From contig JACRHL010000003.1 in assembly GCA_016212085.1 (NCBI GenBank), positions 124,001-188,000 of the forward strand: 64,000 nucleotides of DNA, given 5' to 3'. The stretch comes from Nitrospirota bacterium (GTDB taxonomy: Bacteria; Nitrospirota; JACRHL01). Shown in pieces: positions 1 through 8,222 of this stretch. Each line of letters opens with the position of its first letter. Position 1 is the stretch's first letter. Made by a program: the position numbers and the translations under genes. The notes under the pieces were generated by a model that was given only the letters and a program-made list of their open reading frames with translations, was not told the origin of the DNA and searched no databases.

Positions 1-521
1 GTGCCGGACCAGCGGCCGCCGGCCACCTGCACCATCAGCACCCGACCGGGGCGGACATCCAGCAGGAGCATGGGCTCCGCGCGCCCGGCGCCCACCGCGC
101 GGGCAAAGTAATACAGGGCCACCGCCTCGGGCAGGATCACCTGCGGCCGGTCGCCGCCGCCGTGGGCGGCGATGGTCTGGGCAATGCGCTCTTCGGGGGC
201 CACCGCCGCCAGGAACCGCGAGCCGTCGCGGGTGGTGGCCAGCAGTTCATGGCTGACCACCGAGCCGTCCACGTCATACGGGGTCTTGCCGTCCAGCTCG
301 AAGGACACCACCTGGGCCGCCTTCCTGGGGTCGGCGAACGGCAGGCTGACCTCGCGCACGGCGGCCGTGCAGGTGACCGCCAGGGTGGCGTCGGCCGGCT
401 CCGGCACATCGTCCACGCCCAGCAGGACGTTGCCCTTCAGCCCCACGCGGAAGGCGGCACGGCGCCGCACGGGCGCGCCGTCGGCCCCCGCGTATTCGTG
501 GATTCCCAAGACTGCGCGCAC
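1..521 (-). CDS. gspL: GspL/PilM-like type II secretion assembly protein (partial)
   Basis: This looks like the cytoplasmic actin-like domain of GspL (PilM superfamily), which recruits the GspE ATPase to the inner-membrane platform of the type II secretion system. The visible 173 residues include the PilM/GspL-type segment FELDGKTPYDVDG, a hallmark of this fold, followed by alternating hydrophobic strands. A GTG start is chosen because it lies one base past the TGA stop of gspN, in line with the packing of the rest of the operon. The gene runs off the left window edge, so its membrane segment and periplasmic domain are not visible. In most gsp operons gspK precedes gspL; here gspN does. A PilM-type protein of other function is a less likely alternative. 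Confidence 0.7.
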   Translation of the reverse strand, partial: MRAVLGIHEYAGADGAPVRRRAAFRVGLKGNVLLGVDDVPEPADATLAVTCTAAVREVSLPFADPRKAAQVVSFELDGKTPYDVDGSVVSHELLATTRDGSRFLAAVAPEERIAQTIAAHGGGDRPQVILPEAVALYYFARAVGAGRAEPMLLLDVRPGRVLMVQVAGGRWSG

Positions 522-522
522 G

Positions 523-1458
523 TCAGCTTCCCATCATGAAGCGGCTCAGCGGCCGCCCGTTGACATACATGACCGGGTTGGCCAGGGTTCCCTTGACGCC
601 GATGGCCACCGGCTTGTCGGCACCGCCGACCATCCCGGCAACGATATCGCGCATGGGAAACCCGGCGCCCAGCTCGGCGTTGAAACGCAGGTCGATCCGG
701 GTGGTCTGGGCGGTGGTGCCCATCAGGATCCGCCCGGAACCCTCGGCGTGGCCCAGTTCGCCGTTGACGGTCAGCCCGGTCAGGTCCACCCGGCCGCGCT
801 GCCACTTCGCCTCGCCGCTCACCTCGCCCAGGGGCAGCTCCAGCACGCCCAGGGCGGTGGTCGGCAGGTTCACGGACAGGCCGGTCACCTGGAGCGTGGC
901 CTCGCCGTTACCGCGCAGGAACTGGTTCGCGCGCCAGCCGGCGGCGCCTTCCAGCGCCATGCGACCGGCCATGGTCATCCCCGCGGCCCAGGGGGCCATG
1001 GGCACGCCCGGCGGCGGCAGCGGCATGCGCGCCAGGTCCAGGCCCTTCACCGCCCCCTTCCACTCGAAGCCGGGCTCGGCCTGGGGGCCGCGCACCTCCA
1101 GGTGGCCGGTCGCCGTGGCGCCGTAACCCTTCACCACATGGTCCAGCGCCAGCACGCCGGACTTGAGCCGCATCGGGTCCACCTGGAGCGCCACCCGGTC
1201 CAGGCGCAATGCCGGTCCGCCCGGCGGCGTGCCGGTGAGCGCCCCCAGGCGCAGGCCGGTGGGCGGCTGCCAGCGGGCGGAGCCCAGGGCCACCCGCCAG
1301 CCGGTCTGGGCGGACACCTGGGCGGTGAGCTGCCCCAGCACCCGCTCCAGCGGGAAGGTAACCACCAGCCCCACGGCGAACATGGCCACGCCGAACAGCA
1401 CATAGCCCGCCAGGGCGCCCCAACGCACGCGGCCCGCCCTCTGGATGCGGATCGCCAT
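523..1458 (-). CDS. gspN: Type II secretion system protein N
   Basis: GspN is an inner-membrane-anchored periplasmic accessory subunit found in some type II secretion systems. The predicted 311-residue protein has a short basic N-terminus, one membrane anchor (about residues 10-32, GYVLFGVAMFAVGLVVTF) and a long beta-rich, AsmA-like periplasmic part. It ends in a conserved-looking segment, NPVMYVNGRPL, near the C-terminus. The ATG start lies two bases after the gspJ stop, so upstream extensions of the frame, which overlap gspJ, were dropped. Its place directly after gspJ is unusual, because gspK, L and M normally separate J from N. The length is longer than the classical enterobacterial GspN of about 250 residues but typical of the deltaproteobacterial type. 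Confidence 0.75.
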   Translation of the reverse strand: MAIRIQRAGRVRWGALAGYVLFGVAMFAVGLVVTFPLERVLGQLTAQVSAQTGWRVALGSARWQPPTGLRLGALTGTPPGGPALRLDRVALQVDPMRLKSGVLALDHVVKGYGATATGHLEVRGPQAEPGFEWKGAVKGLDLARMPLPPPGVPMAPWAAGMTMAGRMALEGAAGWRANQFLRGNGEATLQVTGLSVNLPTTALGVLELPLGEVSGEAKWQRGRVDLTGLTVNGELGHAEGSGRILMGTTAQTTRIDLRFNAELGAGFPMRDIVAGMVGGADKPVAIGVKGTLANPVMYVNGRPLSRFMMGS

Positions 1459-1460
1459 GC

Positions 1461-2105
1461 TCAACCCTCGCCCATGGGCACGCGGATCACCGTCGACAGG
1501 GGCAGCAGGCGGCGCTCCGCAGGCGGCAGGTCCTGGGCGCCTTCCGAGGTGTCGGGGAACAGCAGCGTCACCTCCACGGCGCTGGGCAGGCCGGTATTGG
1601 CCTCCCAGGTGTCCACCCACTCCTCGCCCTTGGGGGGAAGGTAGCGCAGGCGGAAGCCGGCAAGGCCCTCGACGAGCGGGAAGGACTGCACGTTTTCGGG
1701 AGCGGTTCCCAGCATGTTGAGGGTTTCCGTGTACATCAGGGTGTCGCCGGTCAGGCGGTACTCAAGGCCGTGATGGTAGGACGCCGGAACATCGCCGGCA
1801 AACCCGCGCGACATGCTGGTGAAGGAGAGGGCGTCGGCGTCGAAGCCGTCTCCCCCCACGCCGTCGGACCCCTCGAAGCGGGTTTCCGGGTCGTCCTTGT
1901 AGTAAAAGGCGCTCTGGATCTCGTCGGAAAATTTGGAAAGCACCAGGCGCGCCTCGCGGTAGTCGTCCGAAACCTGGTCCACGTGGCGGCTGAGGGCGGC
2001 GGTCTGGTCGAACGAGGCGTAGATCATGCCCACGATCACCGCCAGGATGGCGGTGGCCAGCAGCACCTCGATGAGGGTGAAGCCGTCCTGGCGGCGCGGG
2101 TTCAC
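1461..2105 (-). CDS. gspJ: Type II secretion minor pseudopilin GspJ
   Basis: GspJ is a minor pseudopilin that forms, with GspI and GspK, the tip complex of the type II pseudopilus. The 214-residue product begins with a short leader and the prepilin peptidase site DG/FTLIEVLLATAIL, with Glu at position +5 of the mature protein. The globular C-terminal domain has the family's usual length. The start is a GTG that overlaps the gspI stop in a GTGA arrangement. The gene sits in a string of four pseudopilin genes (G, H, I, J), which supports the assignment. No gspK follows it. Confidence 0.88.
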   Translation of the reverse strand: MNPRRQDGFTLIEVLLATAILAVIVGMIYASFDQTAALSRHVDQVSDDYREARLVLSKFSDEIQSAFYYKDDPETRFEGSDGVGGDGFDADALSFTSMSRGFAGDVPASYHHGLEYRLTGDTLMYTETLNMLGTAPENVQSFPLVEGLAGFRLRYLPPKGEEWVDTWEANTGLPSAVEVTLLFPDTSEGAQDLPPAERRLLPLSTVIRVPMGEG

Positions 2106-2470
2106 AGCGGCGCCTCGATGAAGCGGGTGACCGCCACCCGCTCCGACTCGCCCCAGGTGACCGCCACGTCCACCTGCCAGACGCGCTCGATCAGAAAGGT
2201 GTTCACCTGCTTCTGCCAGCCGAAGCCGGGGTACGCGTCGCCGAAATTCCCCTCCAGGTACCCCAGTTCCGAGCCGCCGGGCAGGCCCGCCTCGAACACC
2301 AGGTCGCGCGCCAGCAGGGTGGCCTGGGTCAGGTTGCGGGCGTGGGACTGCAACTGCACGTCGCGGTTGCGCAGGCCCAGCAGCGCCACCAGGGCGGTGG
2401 CCAGGATGCCGATGGCGATCATCACCTCCAGCAGGGTGAAGCCGCGCGCGTCCGACAGGGGGCGGATCAT
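2102..2470 (-). CDS. gspI: Type II secretion minor pseudopilin GspI
   Basis: GspI is the minor pseudopilin that nucleates the pseudopilus tip. The 122-residue protein has a nine-residue leader, the cleavage site RG/FTLLEVMIAIGIL and the compact globular domain expected for this subunit (family usually 120-130 residues). Its ATG overlaps the gspH stop by four bases (ATGA), and its own stop overlaps the gspJ GTG, so translation of H, I and J is probably coupled. Confidence 0.88.
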   Translation of the reverse strand: MIRPLSDARGFTLLEVMIAIGILATALVALLGLRNRDVQLQSHARNLTQATLLARDLVFEAGLPGGSELGYLEGNFGDAYPGFGWQKQVNTFLIERVWQVDVAVTWGESERVAVTRFIEAPL

Positions 2471-3033
2471 CCCGTGAACTCCTCGCGGTAGCCGTCGTCC
2501 AGCGTCACCCTGCCGCTCACCGGGTTCACCCGCAGGGTGACCTGCCGGTCGTCCCCCTGGCTCAGGTGGATGACGGTGAAATCCGTCCGCCCCAGGGGGT
2601 AAAAATAGGTGTAGGCGGTGCCGTCGGAACGCTTGCCGCGGCCGGCGGCGGTCACGTCGGTCAGTTCCACGTCCCGGGGCAGCCGCACCGGCCTGAGGAA
2701 GGTGGTCACCACCGGCGCGAACGCCTGGGTCTTTTCCGGGCCCGTTTCGCCTTCCGTCTCGGTGACGTTCGCCACCTCGGCCCAGTAGCGGTTGCCGTCC
2801 AGATCGAACACCAGCCGGTGGGTGCGACGGGTGAAGGTGGCCTCGCTGTACAGCCCCTGGATGTGGCCGATCAGGGTGCGCGTCTCGGAATCCAGGTCGC
2901 CGCCCCCCAGGTTGCGGAAACGCGGGAACGCCACCGCCACCACCATGCCGATGACGAACAGCACCAGCACCAGCTCAATGAGGGTGAACCCCCCCTGGCC
3001 GGCGGCGCGCCACTGTCGGAACGGTCTCCGCAT
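2467..3033 (-). CDS. gspH: Type II secretion minor pseudopilin GspH
   Basis: GspH is a minor pseudopilin that links the GspG rod to the I-J-K tip. The 188-residue product carries a basic leader and the prepilin cleavage site GG/FTLIELVLVLFVIG with Glu+5, followed by a C-terminal beta domain. The ATG start lies seven bases after the gspG stop. It could also be named a general GspH/FimT pseudopilin, but its position between gspG and gspI makes GspH the best call. Confidence 0.85.
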   Translation of the reverse strand: MRRPFRQWRAAGQGGFTLIELVLVLFVIGMVVAVAFPRFRNLGGGDLDSETRTLIGHIQGLYSEATFTRRTHRLVFDLDGNRYWAEVANVTETEGETGPEKTQAFAPVVTTFLRPVRLPRDVELTDVTAAGRGKRSDGTAYTYFYPLGRTDFTVIHLSQGDDRQVTLRVNPVSGRVTLDDGYREEFTG

Positions 3034-3039
3034 CGGCCG

Positions 3040-3516
3040 TCAGCCCAGCTCGTGGGCGTGGATGTCGGCGTTGACGTCCTCGCCCCCCTCCTCGCCGTCG
3101 GCGCCGTAGGACATCAGTTCGTAGGGGGCGCTGCTGCCGGGGCTGATGTACTGGTACTCGTTGCCCCACGGGTCGGAAGGCACCTTGCTCAGATATCCGC
3201 CCGCCTTCCAGTTGCGCGGGATCTCGCCGATGGTGGGCTTGCTCACCAGCGCGTCGAGCCCCTGCTCGGTGCTGGGGAAGATGCCGCTGTCGAGCTTGTA
3301 GAGGGACAGCCCCTCCTCGATGTTCTTGATCTGCACCTTGGTGGCGGTGATCCGCGCGTCGTCCGTGCGGCCCAGCAGCTTGGGCATCACCACCACCGCC
3401 AGGATGGACAGGATGGCGATCACCACCATGATCTCGATGAGGGTGAAACCGCCCTGGCCCAACACCGGGCGGCGCCGTTCCGGGCGGCCGGTGGCGTGGA
3501 TGGAATGTGCGGTCAT
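3040..3516 (-). CDS. gspG: Type II secretion major pseudopilin GspG
   Basis: GspG is the major pseudopilin that polymerises into the periplasmic piston of the secretion system. The 158-residue product has a leader ending GG, the cleavage site [15 protein letters not shown] with Glu+5, the GspG signature [19 protein letters not shown], and an acidic C-terminal region ([11 protein letters not shown]) that would bind calcium. I chose the ATG at 3516 over an upstream in-frame start because GGAAGGAG lies about eight bases in front of it. The gene is separated by about 50 bases from gspF and followed closely by gspH. Confidence 0.93.
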   Translation of the reverse strand: MTAHSIHATGRPERRRPVLGQGGFTLIEIMVVIAILSILAVVVMPKLLGRTDDARITATKVQIKNIEEGLSLYKLDSGIFPSTEQGLDALVSKPTIGEIPRNWKAGGYLSKVPSDPWGNEYQYISPGSSAPYELMSYGADGEEGGEDVNADIHAHELG

Positions 3517-3567
3517 GACGTGGCTCCTTCCGAGCGCCGCCGGGGCGGCATTGCAAACCAAGCTGTG

Positions 3568-4779
3568 CTAACCCACCACCCCGGACAGCTCCACGATGGG
3601 CAGCAGGATGGCCATGACGATGGCGAACACGGCACCGCCCATGACCAGGATCATGATGGGGGACAGGATGGAGGTGAGGCTGCCGATGGTGGTTTCCACC
3701 TCGCGGTCATAGCTCTCCGACACCTTCACCAGCATGGCCTCCAGCTCGCCGGTGGCCTCGCCCACGGCGATCATGTGCGTCACCATGGGCGGGAACACAC
3801 CGCTGGCGGCCAGGGGCTTGGCGATGGACTCGCCCTCCTTGATGTTCTCGCGGGCGTTCTCGATGGCATCCTCCAGCACCTTGTTGAGCACCACCTGCTG
3901 GGTGATGGCCATGGCCTCCAGAAGTGGAATGCCGCCCGCCAGCAGGGTGCTCAGGGTGCGGGTGAAGCGGCTGATGGCCACCATGCGCACCAGCTTGCCC
4001 GCCACCGGCAGGCCCAGCACGAAGCGGTCGAAGCGGCGCCCGCCCTCCTCGGTGGCCGCCCAGCGCCGCACCCACAGCCAGGCGCCCACGCACGCCATGG
4101 CCATCAGCCACCAGTAGCCGCGCACCGCGTCGCTGGCGGCGATGAGCACCACCGTGGGGGTGGGCAGCGCCTGGTGCATGCCCTCGAACACCTGGGTGAC
4201 GCGCGGCACCACGAAGGTCATCAGCAGGCCCAGGATGAGCCCGCCCATCACCACCATCAGGATGGGGTAGGTCATGGTGGCCATCACCGTGCCCTGCAAC
4301 GCCACCTGGCGCTCGGAGAACTCCGCCAGCCGCACCAGCATGGGGCCCAGGGTGCCCGACGCCTCGCCGGCGCGCACCATGCTCACGTACAGGTGGCTGA
4401 ACACCTTGGGGTGGGCGGTGAGGGCGTCGGACAGGGGGGAGCCCTCCTTCACCTGCTCGCGCACGTCGGCCACCACCGACTTGAGGCGCGGGTTCTCCAC
4501 CTGGTCGACCAGGGCCGTGAGGCTCTCCAGCATGGGCAGGCCGGCGCCCACCAGCGTGGCCAGCTGGCGGGTGAGCAGGGCCACCTCCATGGGGCGGATG
4601 CGGGCGAAGGTGATCGCGCGCGATCCCCGGCTGGCCCGGTCCTTGCCCGCCACCAGCTCGGTGGCGTAGATGCCATCCTCCTTCAGGCGCTGGCGGGCGA
4701 TGCGCACCGTGTCGGCATCGATCATGCCCGACAGGGCCTTGCCGCGGGTGTCGAGCCCCTTGTACTCGAATACCGGCAC
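3568..4779 (-). CDS. gspF: Type II secretion inner-membrane platform protein GspF
   Basis: GspF is the polytopic inner-membrane platform protein that couples the GspE ATPase to pseudopilus assembly. The 403-residue protein has the expected length, the N-terminal signature FEYKGLDTRGKALSG, two repeated cytoplasmic helical domains (around residues 70-195 and 270-390), and three membrane segments. The terminal membrane segment ends near VMAILLPIVELSGVVG. It starts with a GTG three bases after the gspE stop. Confidence 0.93.
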   Translation of the reverse strand: MPVFEYKGLDTRGKALSGMIDADTVRIARQRLKEDGIYATELVAGKDRASRGSRAITFARIRPMEVALLTRQLATLVGAGLPMLESLTALVDQVENPRLKSVVADVREQVKEGSPLSDALTAHPKVFSHLYVSMVRAGEASGTLGPMLVRLAEFSERQVALQGTVMATMTYPILMVVMGGLILGLLMTFVVPRVTQVFEGMHQALPTPTVVLIAASDAVRGYWWLMAMACVGAWLWVRRWAATEEGGRRFDRFVLGLPVAGKLVRMVAISRFTRTLSTLLAGGIPLLEAMAITQQVVLNKVLEDAIENARENIKEGESIAKPLAASGVFPPMVTHMIAVGEATGELEAMLVKVSESYDREVETTIGSLTSILSPIMILVMGGAVFAIVMAILLPIVELSGVVG

Positions 4780-4782
4780 GGC

Positions 4783-6486
4783 CTATTCGTACTCCTCCTG
4801 GCAGACGCGCAACACCTCGCCGGTGGTGGTGAGCCCGGCCATCACCTTGGCGGCGCCGTCCTCGCGCAGGTTGCGCATGCCGTGCCGCTCCGCATACTCG
4901 CGGATGGTGGTGGCGTCCGGGTGGGTGAGGATCAGGGAGCGCAGGGGGTCGTCCAGGATCAGCATCTCGAAGATGCCCAGCCGGCCGCGGTAGCCGGTCT
5001 GCGTGCACTCGGCGCAGCCGGCGCCCTGGTAAAAGGTGTAGGCGCCGGGTTTCAGGCCCAGCTTGGCCACCTCGGCGGCGGGCGGCGCGTAGGGCGCGCG
5101 GCAGTGCTGGCAGATGCGGCGCACCAGCCGCTGGGCCAGGATGGCCGACACGGAGGACGACACCAGAAACGGCTCCACCCCCATGTCCACCAGGCGGGTG
5201 ACGGCCGAGGCCGAGTCGTTGGTGTGCAGGGTCGAGAACACCAGGTGGCCGGTGAGGGCCGCCTGCACGGCGATCTCCGCCGTCTCCCCGTCGCGGATCT
5301 CGCCCACCAGGATCACGTCCGGGTCCTGGCGCAGGATGCTGCGCAGGCCGGAGGCGAAGGTGAGCTCGATCTTGGGGTTCACCTGCATCTGGCCGATGCC
5401 CTTGAGCTGGTACTCGATCGGGTCCTCGATGGTGATGATGTTCTTGTCCGGCGAGTTGATGGACGAGATGGCGCCGTACAGGGTGGTGGTCTTGCCGGCG
5501 CCGGTGGGGCCGGTCACCAGCACCACGCCGTGGGGCAGGGCGAGGATGCGCCGGAGCTGCTCGAGCTGCGCCGGGTCGAAACCCATCGTGGCCAGGTCCA
5601 GGTTCACGGCGCCCTTCTCCAGCAGGCGCAGCACCAGGCGCTCGCCGTGCACGGTGGGGATGCAGCTCACGCGCACGTCGATGTCGCGCCCGGCGATGCG
5701 CAGGCCGATGCGGCCGTCCTGCGGCAGGCGCCGCTCGGCGATGTTGAGGTGCGCCATGATCTTGATGCGGCTGGTGACGGACGCCTGCAACCGGCGCGGC
5801 GGGGTGAGCACGTTGTAGAGCACGCCGTCGATGCGGTAGCGCACCGCGAACTCGCGCTCGTAGGGCTCGAAGTGAATGTCGGAGGCGCGCTCCTTCACCG
5901 CCTGGAACAGCACCGAGTTCACCAGCCGGATGATGGGCGCCTCGTCGTCCGCGTCCAGCAGGTCCACCGGCTCCTCGAGCAGGCCGCCGGGCAGCACCGC
6001 CTCGGAGTCGAGGTTCTCGATCACCTGTTCGGCGGTGCCCGAGGCACGGTCATAGGCGGTGTTCAGGCCGTGCAGGATCACGTTGCTGGGCGCCACCGCC
6101 AGGGCGATGGGGCCGAGCAGCCCCGCCAGGTCGTCCAGCGGCGCCCCCAGCAGCGGGTCGGCCACCGCCACCTGGGTGATGGTCCCCTCGGACAGGGGCA
6201 GCAACCGGTTGGCCTTGGCGAAGGTGATGGGCAGCAGTTGCAGCCAGCGCCCCTCCAGCACCGGCGGCAGGGACTCCACGTAGGGCAGCCCCCACTGTTC
6301 CGCCAGGGCGCGGGCGAGCTGCTCCTCGGTGATCAGGCCGATGCGCATCAGCACCTCGCCGATGCGGCCACCCTTGGCCTGCTGGGCGGCCAGGCCCTTG
6401 TCGAGCCCGGCGGCATCCAGCCAGCCGTTGGCGACCAGGATCTCGCCCAGTTTCTTGGGTGCGAAGCTCGTCACGATGCCGGTCAC
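4783..6486 (-). CDS. gspE: Type II secretion ATPase GspE
   Basis: GspE is the cytoplasmic hexameric ATPase that powers pseudopilus assembly. The 567-residue product has the N1E domain (LGEILVANGWLD through about residue 150). Its catalytic domain has Walker A GPTGAGKTTTL (about residue 325), the Asp box/Walker B run ILVGEIRDGETAEIA and a His box STLHTND. It also has the four-cysteine zinc element, CQHC near residue 460 and CAEC near residue 492, typical of GspE. The frame stays open far upstream because of base composition. The GTG at 6486 is chosen because it overlaps the gspD stop as GTGA; a second GTG at 6474 is possible. Confidence 0.93.
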   Translation of the reverse strand: MTGIVTSFAPKKLGEILVANGWLDAAGLDKGLAAQQAKGGRIGEVLMRIGLITEEQLARALAEQWGLPYVESLPPVLEGRWLQLLPITFAKANRLLPLSEGTITQVAVADPLLGAPLDDLAGLLGPIALAVAPSNVILHGLNTAYDRASGTAEQVIENLDSEAVLPGGLLEEPVDLLDADDEAPIIRLVNSVLFQAVKERASDIHFEPYEREFAVRYRIDGVLYNVLTPPRRLQASVTSRIKIMAHLNIAERRLPQDGRIGLRIAGRDIDVRVSCIPTVHGERLVLRLLEKGAVNLDLATMGFDPAQLEQLRRILALPHGVVLVTGPTGAGKTTTLYGAISSINSPDKNIITIEDPIEYQLKGIGQMQVNPKIELTFASGLRSILRQDPDVILVGEIRDGETAEIAVQAALTGHLVFSTLHTNDSASAVTRLVDMGVEPFLVSSSVSAILAQRLVRRICQHCRAPYAPPAAEVAKLGLKPGAYTFYQGAGCAECTQTGYRGRLGIFEMLILDDPLRSLILTHPDATTIREYAERHGMRNLREDGAAKVMAGLTTTGEVLRVCQEEYE

Positions 6487-8222
6487 GGTGTGTTGATGGC
6501 CTGTTCCAGGAATTTCAGGCGCGATGCCTTGTCCTTCACGTGCTGCTGGTTGATGAAGCCGATCATCTCGGAGGACTTGGCCTGTTGCAAGGCGAACAGC
6601 TCGTCCGGGTCGCGGATCAGGTGCGGGGTGAGGAAGATGAGCAGGTTGCGCTTTTCCGTGGCCTGGGAGCGCGACTTGAACAGCCAGCCCAGCACTGGGA
6701 TGTCGCCCAGCAGGGGCACCTTCTTGATCGTGTTGCGGGTGCTCTCGCTCATCAGGCCGCCCACCACCACCGTCTGCTTGTCCTTGACGATCACCGTGGT
6801 GGTCGCGCTCTTCTTGCTGGTGATGACGCCCTGGGTGTTGATGTCGAACCCGCTCGGGGCGTCGGTGCGGACGTTGGATATCTCCTGGAACAGGTCCAGC
6901 TTCACCAGGTTGCTTTCCAGGATCTGCGGGGTCAGGCGCAGGGTGATGCCGATGTCCTGGCGCTCGATGGTGTTGCTGACGTTGCCGCCCGAGGACAGGC
7001 CCTGGCTGGTGATGATGGGCACGTTGTCGCCCACCACGATCTCGGCCTTCTGGTTGTCGGAGGTGAGGATCTGCGGGGTGGACAGCACGTTGACGTCCGA
7101 ATTGCCGGCCACCGCCTGGATCAGGCCGCCGACGCTGAAGAAGTCCTGCCCGCCGATGGTGAACTGGCGCACGGCGCCGAACGACAGGCCGGAAAAGGAG
7201 CTGACCCGCTTGGCCAGCGCGTCCGGGGTGAGCAGGCCGCCGGCGTTGCCGGAGGTGATGCTGCCGCCGAACACGGTGTAGCGGTTGGCATCGAACGGCT
7301 CGATGGCGAAGGCCTCCACCCCCACGTCGGCGGAGTTGCCCACCGAAACCTCCATCACCACCGCCTCGACGTAGACCTGGCGGCGCTTGATGTCGAGCTT
7401 GTCGATCACCTCGCGCAGCATCTTGTAGTCCTTGGGCGACGCGGTGATGATCAGCGCGTTGGTGGCCGGGTCGGCGAGCACCTGCACCACCCCCTCGAAC
7501 TCCTGCCCGCCGGTGGCGGCGCCGGTGCGGGGCCGCCGCACCGCCGATTGCACCGAGCGCGACACGATGCCGGTGAGCACCTTGGACATCTCGTCGGCGT
7601 TGGCGTTCTGCAGGTAGTAGACCTGGATGTCGCGGATGGGTGGCATGTCGGTGAGGGGCAGCACCTGCACCACGTTCTCCGACTCCACCAGGCCGAAGCC
7701 CTTCAGCTCCAGCACCTGCTCGAACACCGAGTAGACGTGGCTGACCGGAATGCGCTTGGGCGCGTAGATGGTGACCTTGCCCTTCACCCGCTCGTCGATG
7801 GCGAAGTTCTGCTTGGTCAGCTCGGACACGAACTTGACGAAGGTCGGCAGGTCCACCTGGTTGAAGTCCATGGTGACCATCTGCTCGGTCGGCTCCCCGG
7901 CGCGGATCGGCTTGGGCAGGTCCGCACGGACCGGCTGGGGCGGCTCCGCGGATTGGACCGGCTTGGGCAGTTCCGCGCCACGGACCGGCTGGGGCGGCTC
8001 CGCGGATTGGACCGGCTTGGGCAGTTCCGCGCCACGGACCGGCTGAGGCGGCTCCGCGGGTTGGACCGGCTTGGGCAATTCCGCGCCACGGACCGGCTGG
8101 GGCGGCTCCGCGGATTGGACCGGCTGGGCCGCCAGGGCGGTCAGCGCCACTCCCAGCGCCGCCGCCAGCAGCCATCCACGGCGCCCCGCGCCCCGTTTTG
8201 CCAAGGTGTTAGCTGTTGTCAT
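6483..8222 (-). CDS. gspD: Type II secretion outer-membrane secretin GspD
   Basis: GspD forms the multimeric outer-membrane channel. The 579-residue precursor has a signal peptide, then an unusual Pro/Glu-rich segment (about residues 30-100) made of tandem 18-residue repeats. An N0 domain follows (MDFNQVDLPTFVKFVSELT onward), then a single N1-type domain ending NALIITASPKDYKMLREVID. The secretin domain contains VPLLGDIPVLGWLF and the lipid-facing end NLLIFLTPHLI. It is shorter than typical GspD (about 650 residues) because it appears to lack further N domains. Its ATG overlaps the gspC stop (ATGA). No lipobox was seen. Confidence 0.92.
   Translation of the reverse strand: MTTANTLAKRGAGRRGWLLAAALGVALTALAAQPVQSAEPPQPVRGAELPKPVQPAEPPQPVRGAELPKPVQSAEPPQPVRGAELPKPVQSAEPPQPVRADLPKPIRAGEPTEQMVTMDFNQVDLPTFVKFVSELTKQNFAIDERVKGKVTIYAPKRIPVSHVYSVFEQVLELKGFGLVESENVVQVLPLTDMPPIRDIQVYYLQNANADEMSKVLTGIVSRSVQSAVRRPRTGAATGGQEFEGVVQVLADPATNALIITASPKDYKMLREVIDKLDIKRRQVYVEAVVMEVSVGNSADVGVEAFAIEPFDANRYTVFGGSITSGNAGGLLTPDALAKRVSSFSGLSFGAVRQFTIGGQDFFSVGGLIQAVAGNSDVNVLSTPQILTSDNQKAEIVVGDNVPIITSQGLSSGGNVSNTIERQDIGITLRLTPQILESNLVKLDLFQEISNVRTDAPSGFDINTQGVITSKKSATTTVIVKDKQTVVVGGLMSESTRNTIKKVPLLGDIPVLGWLFKSRSQATEKRNLLIFLTPHLIRDPDELFALQQAKSSEMIGFINQQHVKDKASRLKFLEQAINTP
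7927..8130 (-). repeat. 54-bp in-frame tandem repeat in gspD
   Basis: The secretin gene holds about 3.8 copies of a 54-bp unit (units start at 7927, 7981, 8035 and 8089, the last one partial). Copies one and two are identical and the others differ at a few bases. Each unit encodes 18 residues of the form AEPPQPVRGAELPKPVQS, and 54 is a multiple of three, so copy-number change would keep the reading frame. It lies just after the signal peptide and before the N0 domain. Confidence 0.9.

Noticed and set aside
2566-7281. A very long open frame on the plus strand opposite the gsp genes
   Set aside because: It is antisense to five clearly recognised secretion genes, is rich in His, Gln and Gly as expected for the complement of GC-rich coding DNA, and has no known domain.
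7927-8130. CRISPR-like array
   Set aside because: The repeats are directly adjacent 54-bp units without spacers and are in frame within gspD.
6486-8175. N-terminal extension of gspE reaching into gspD
   Set aside because: The extra 563 codons lie wholly inside gspD in another frame and read as low-complexity sequence. The GTGA overlap gives a normal-length GspE.
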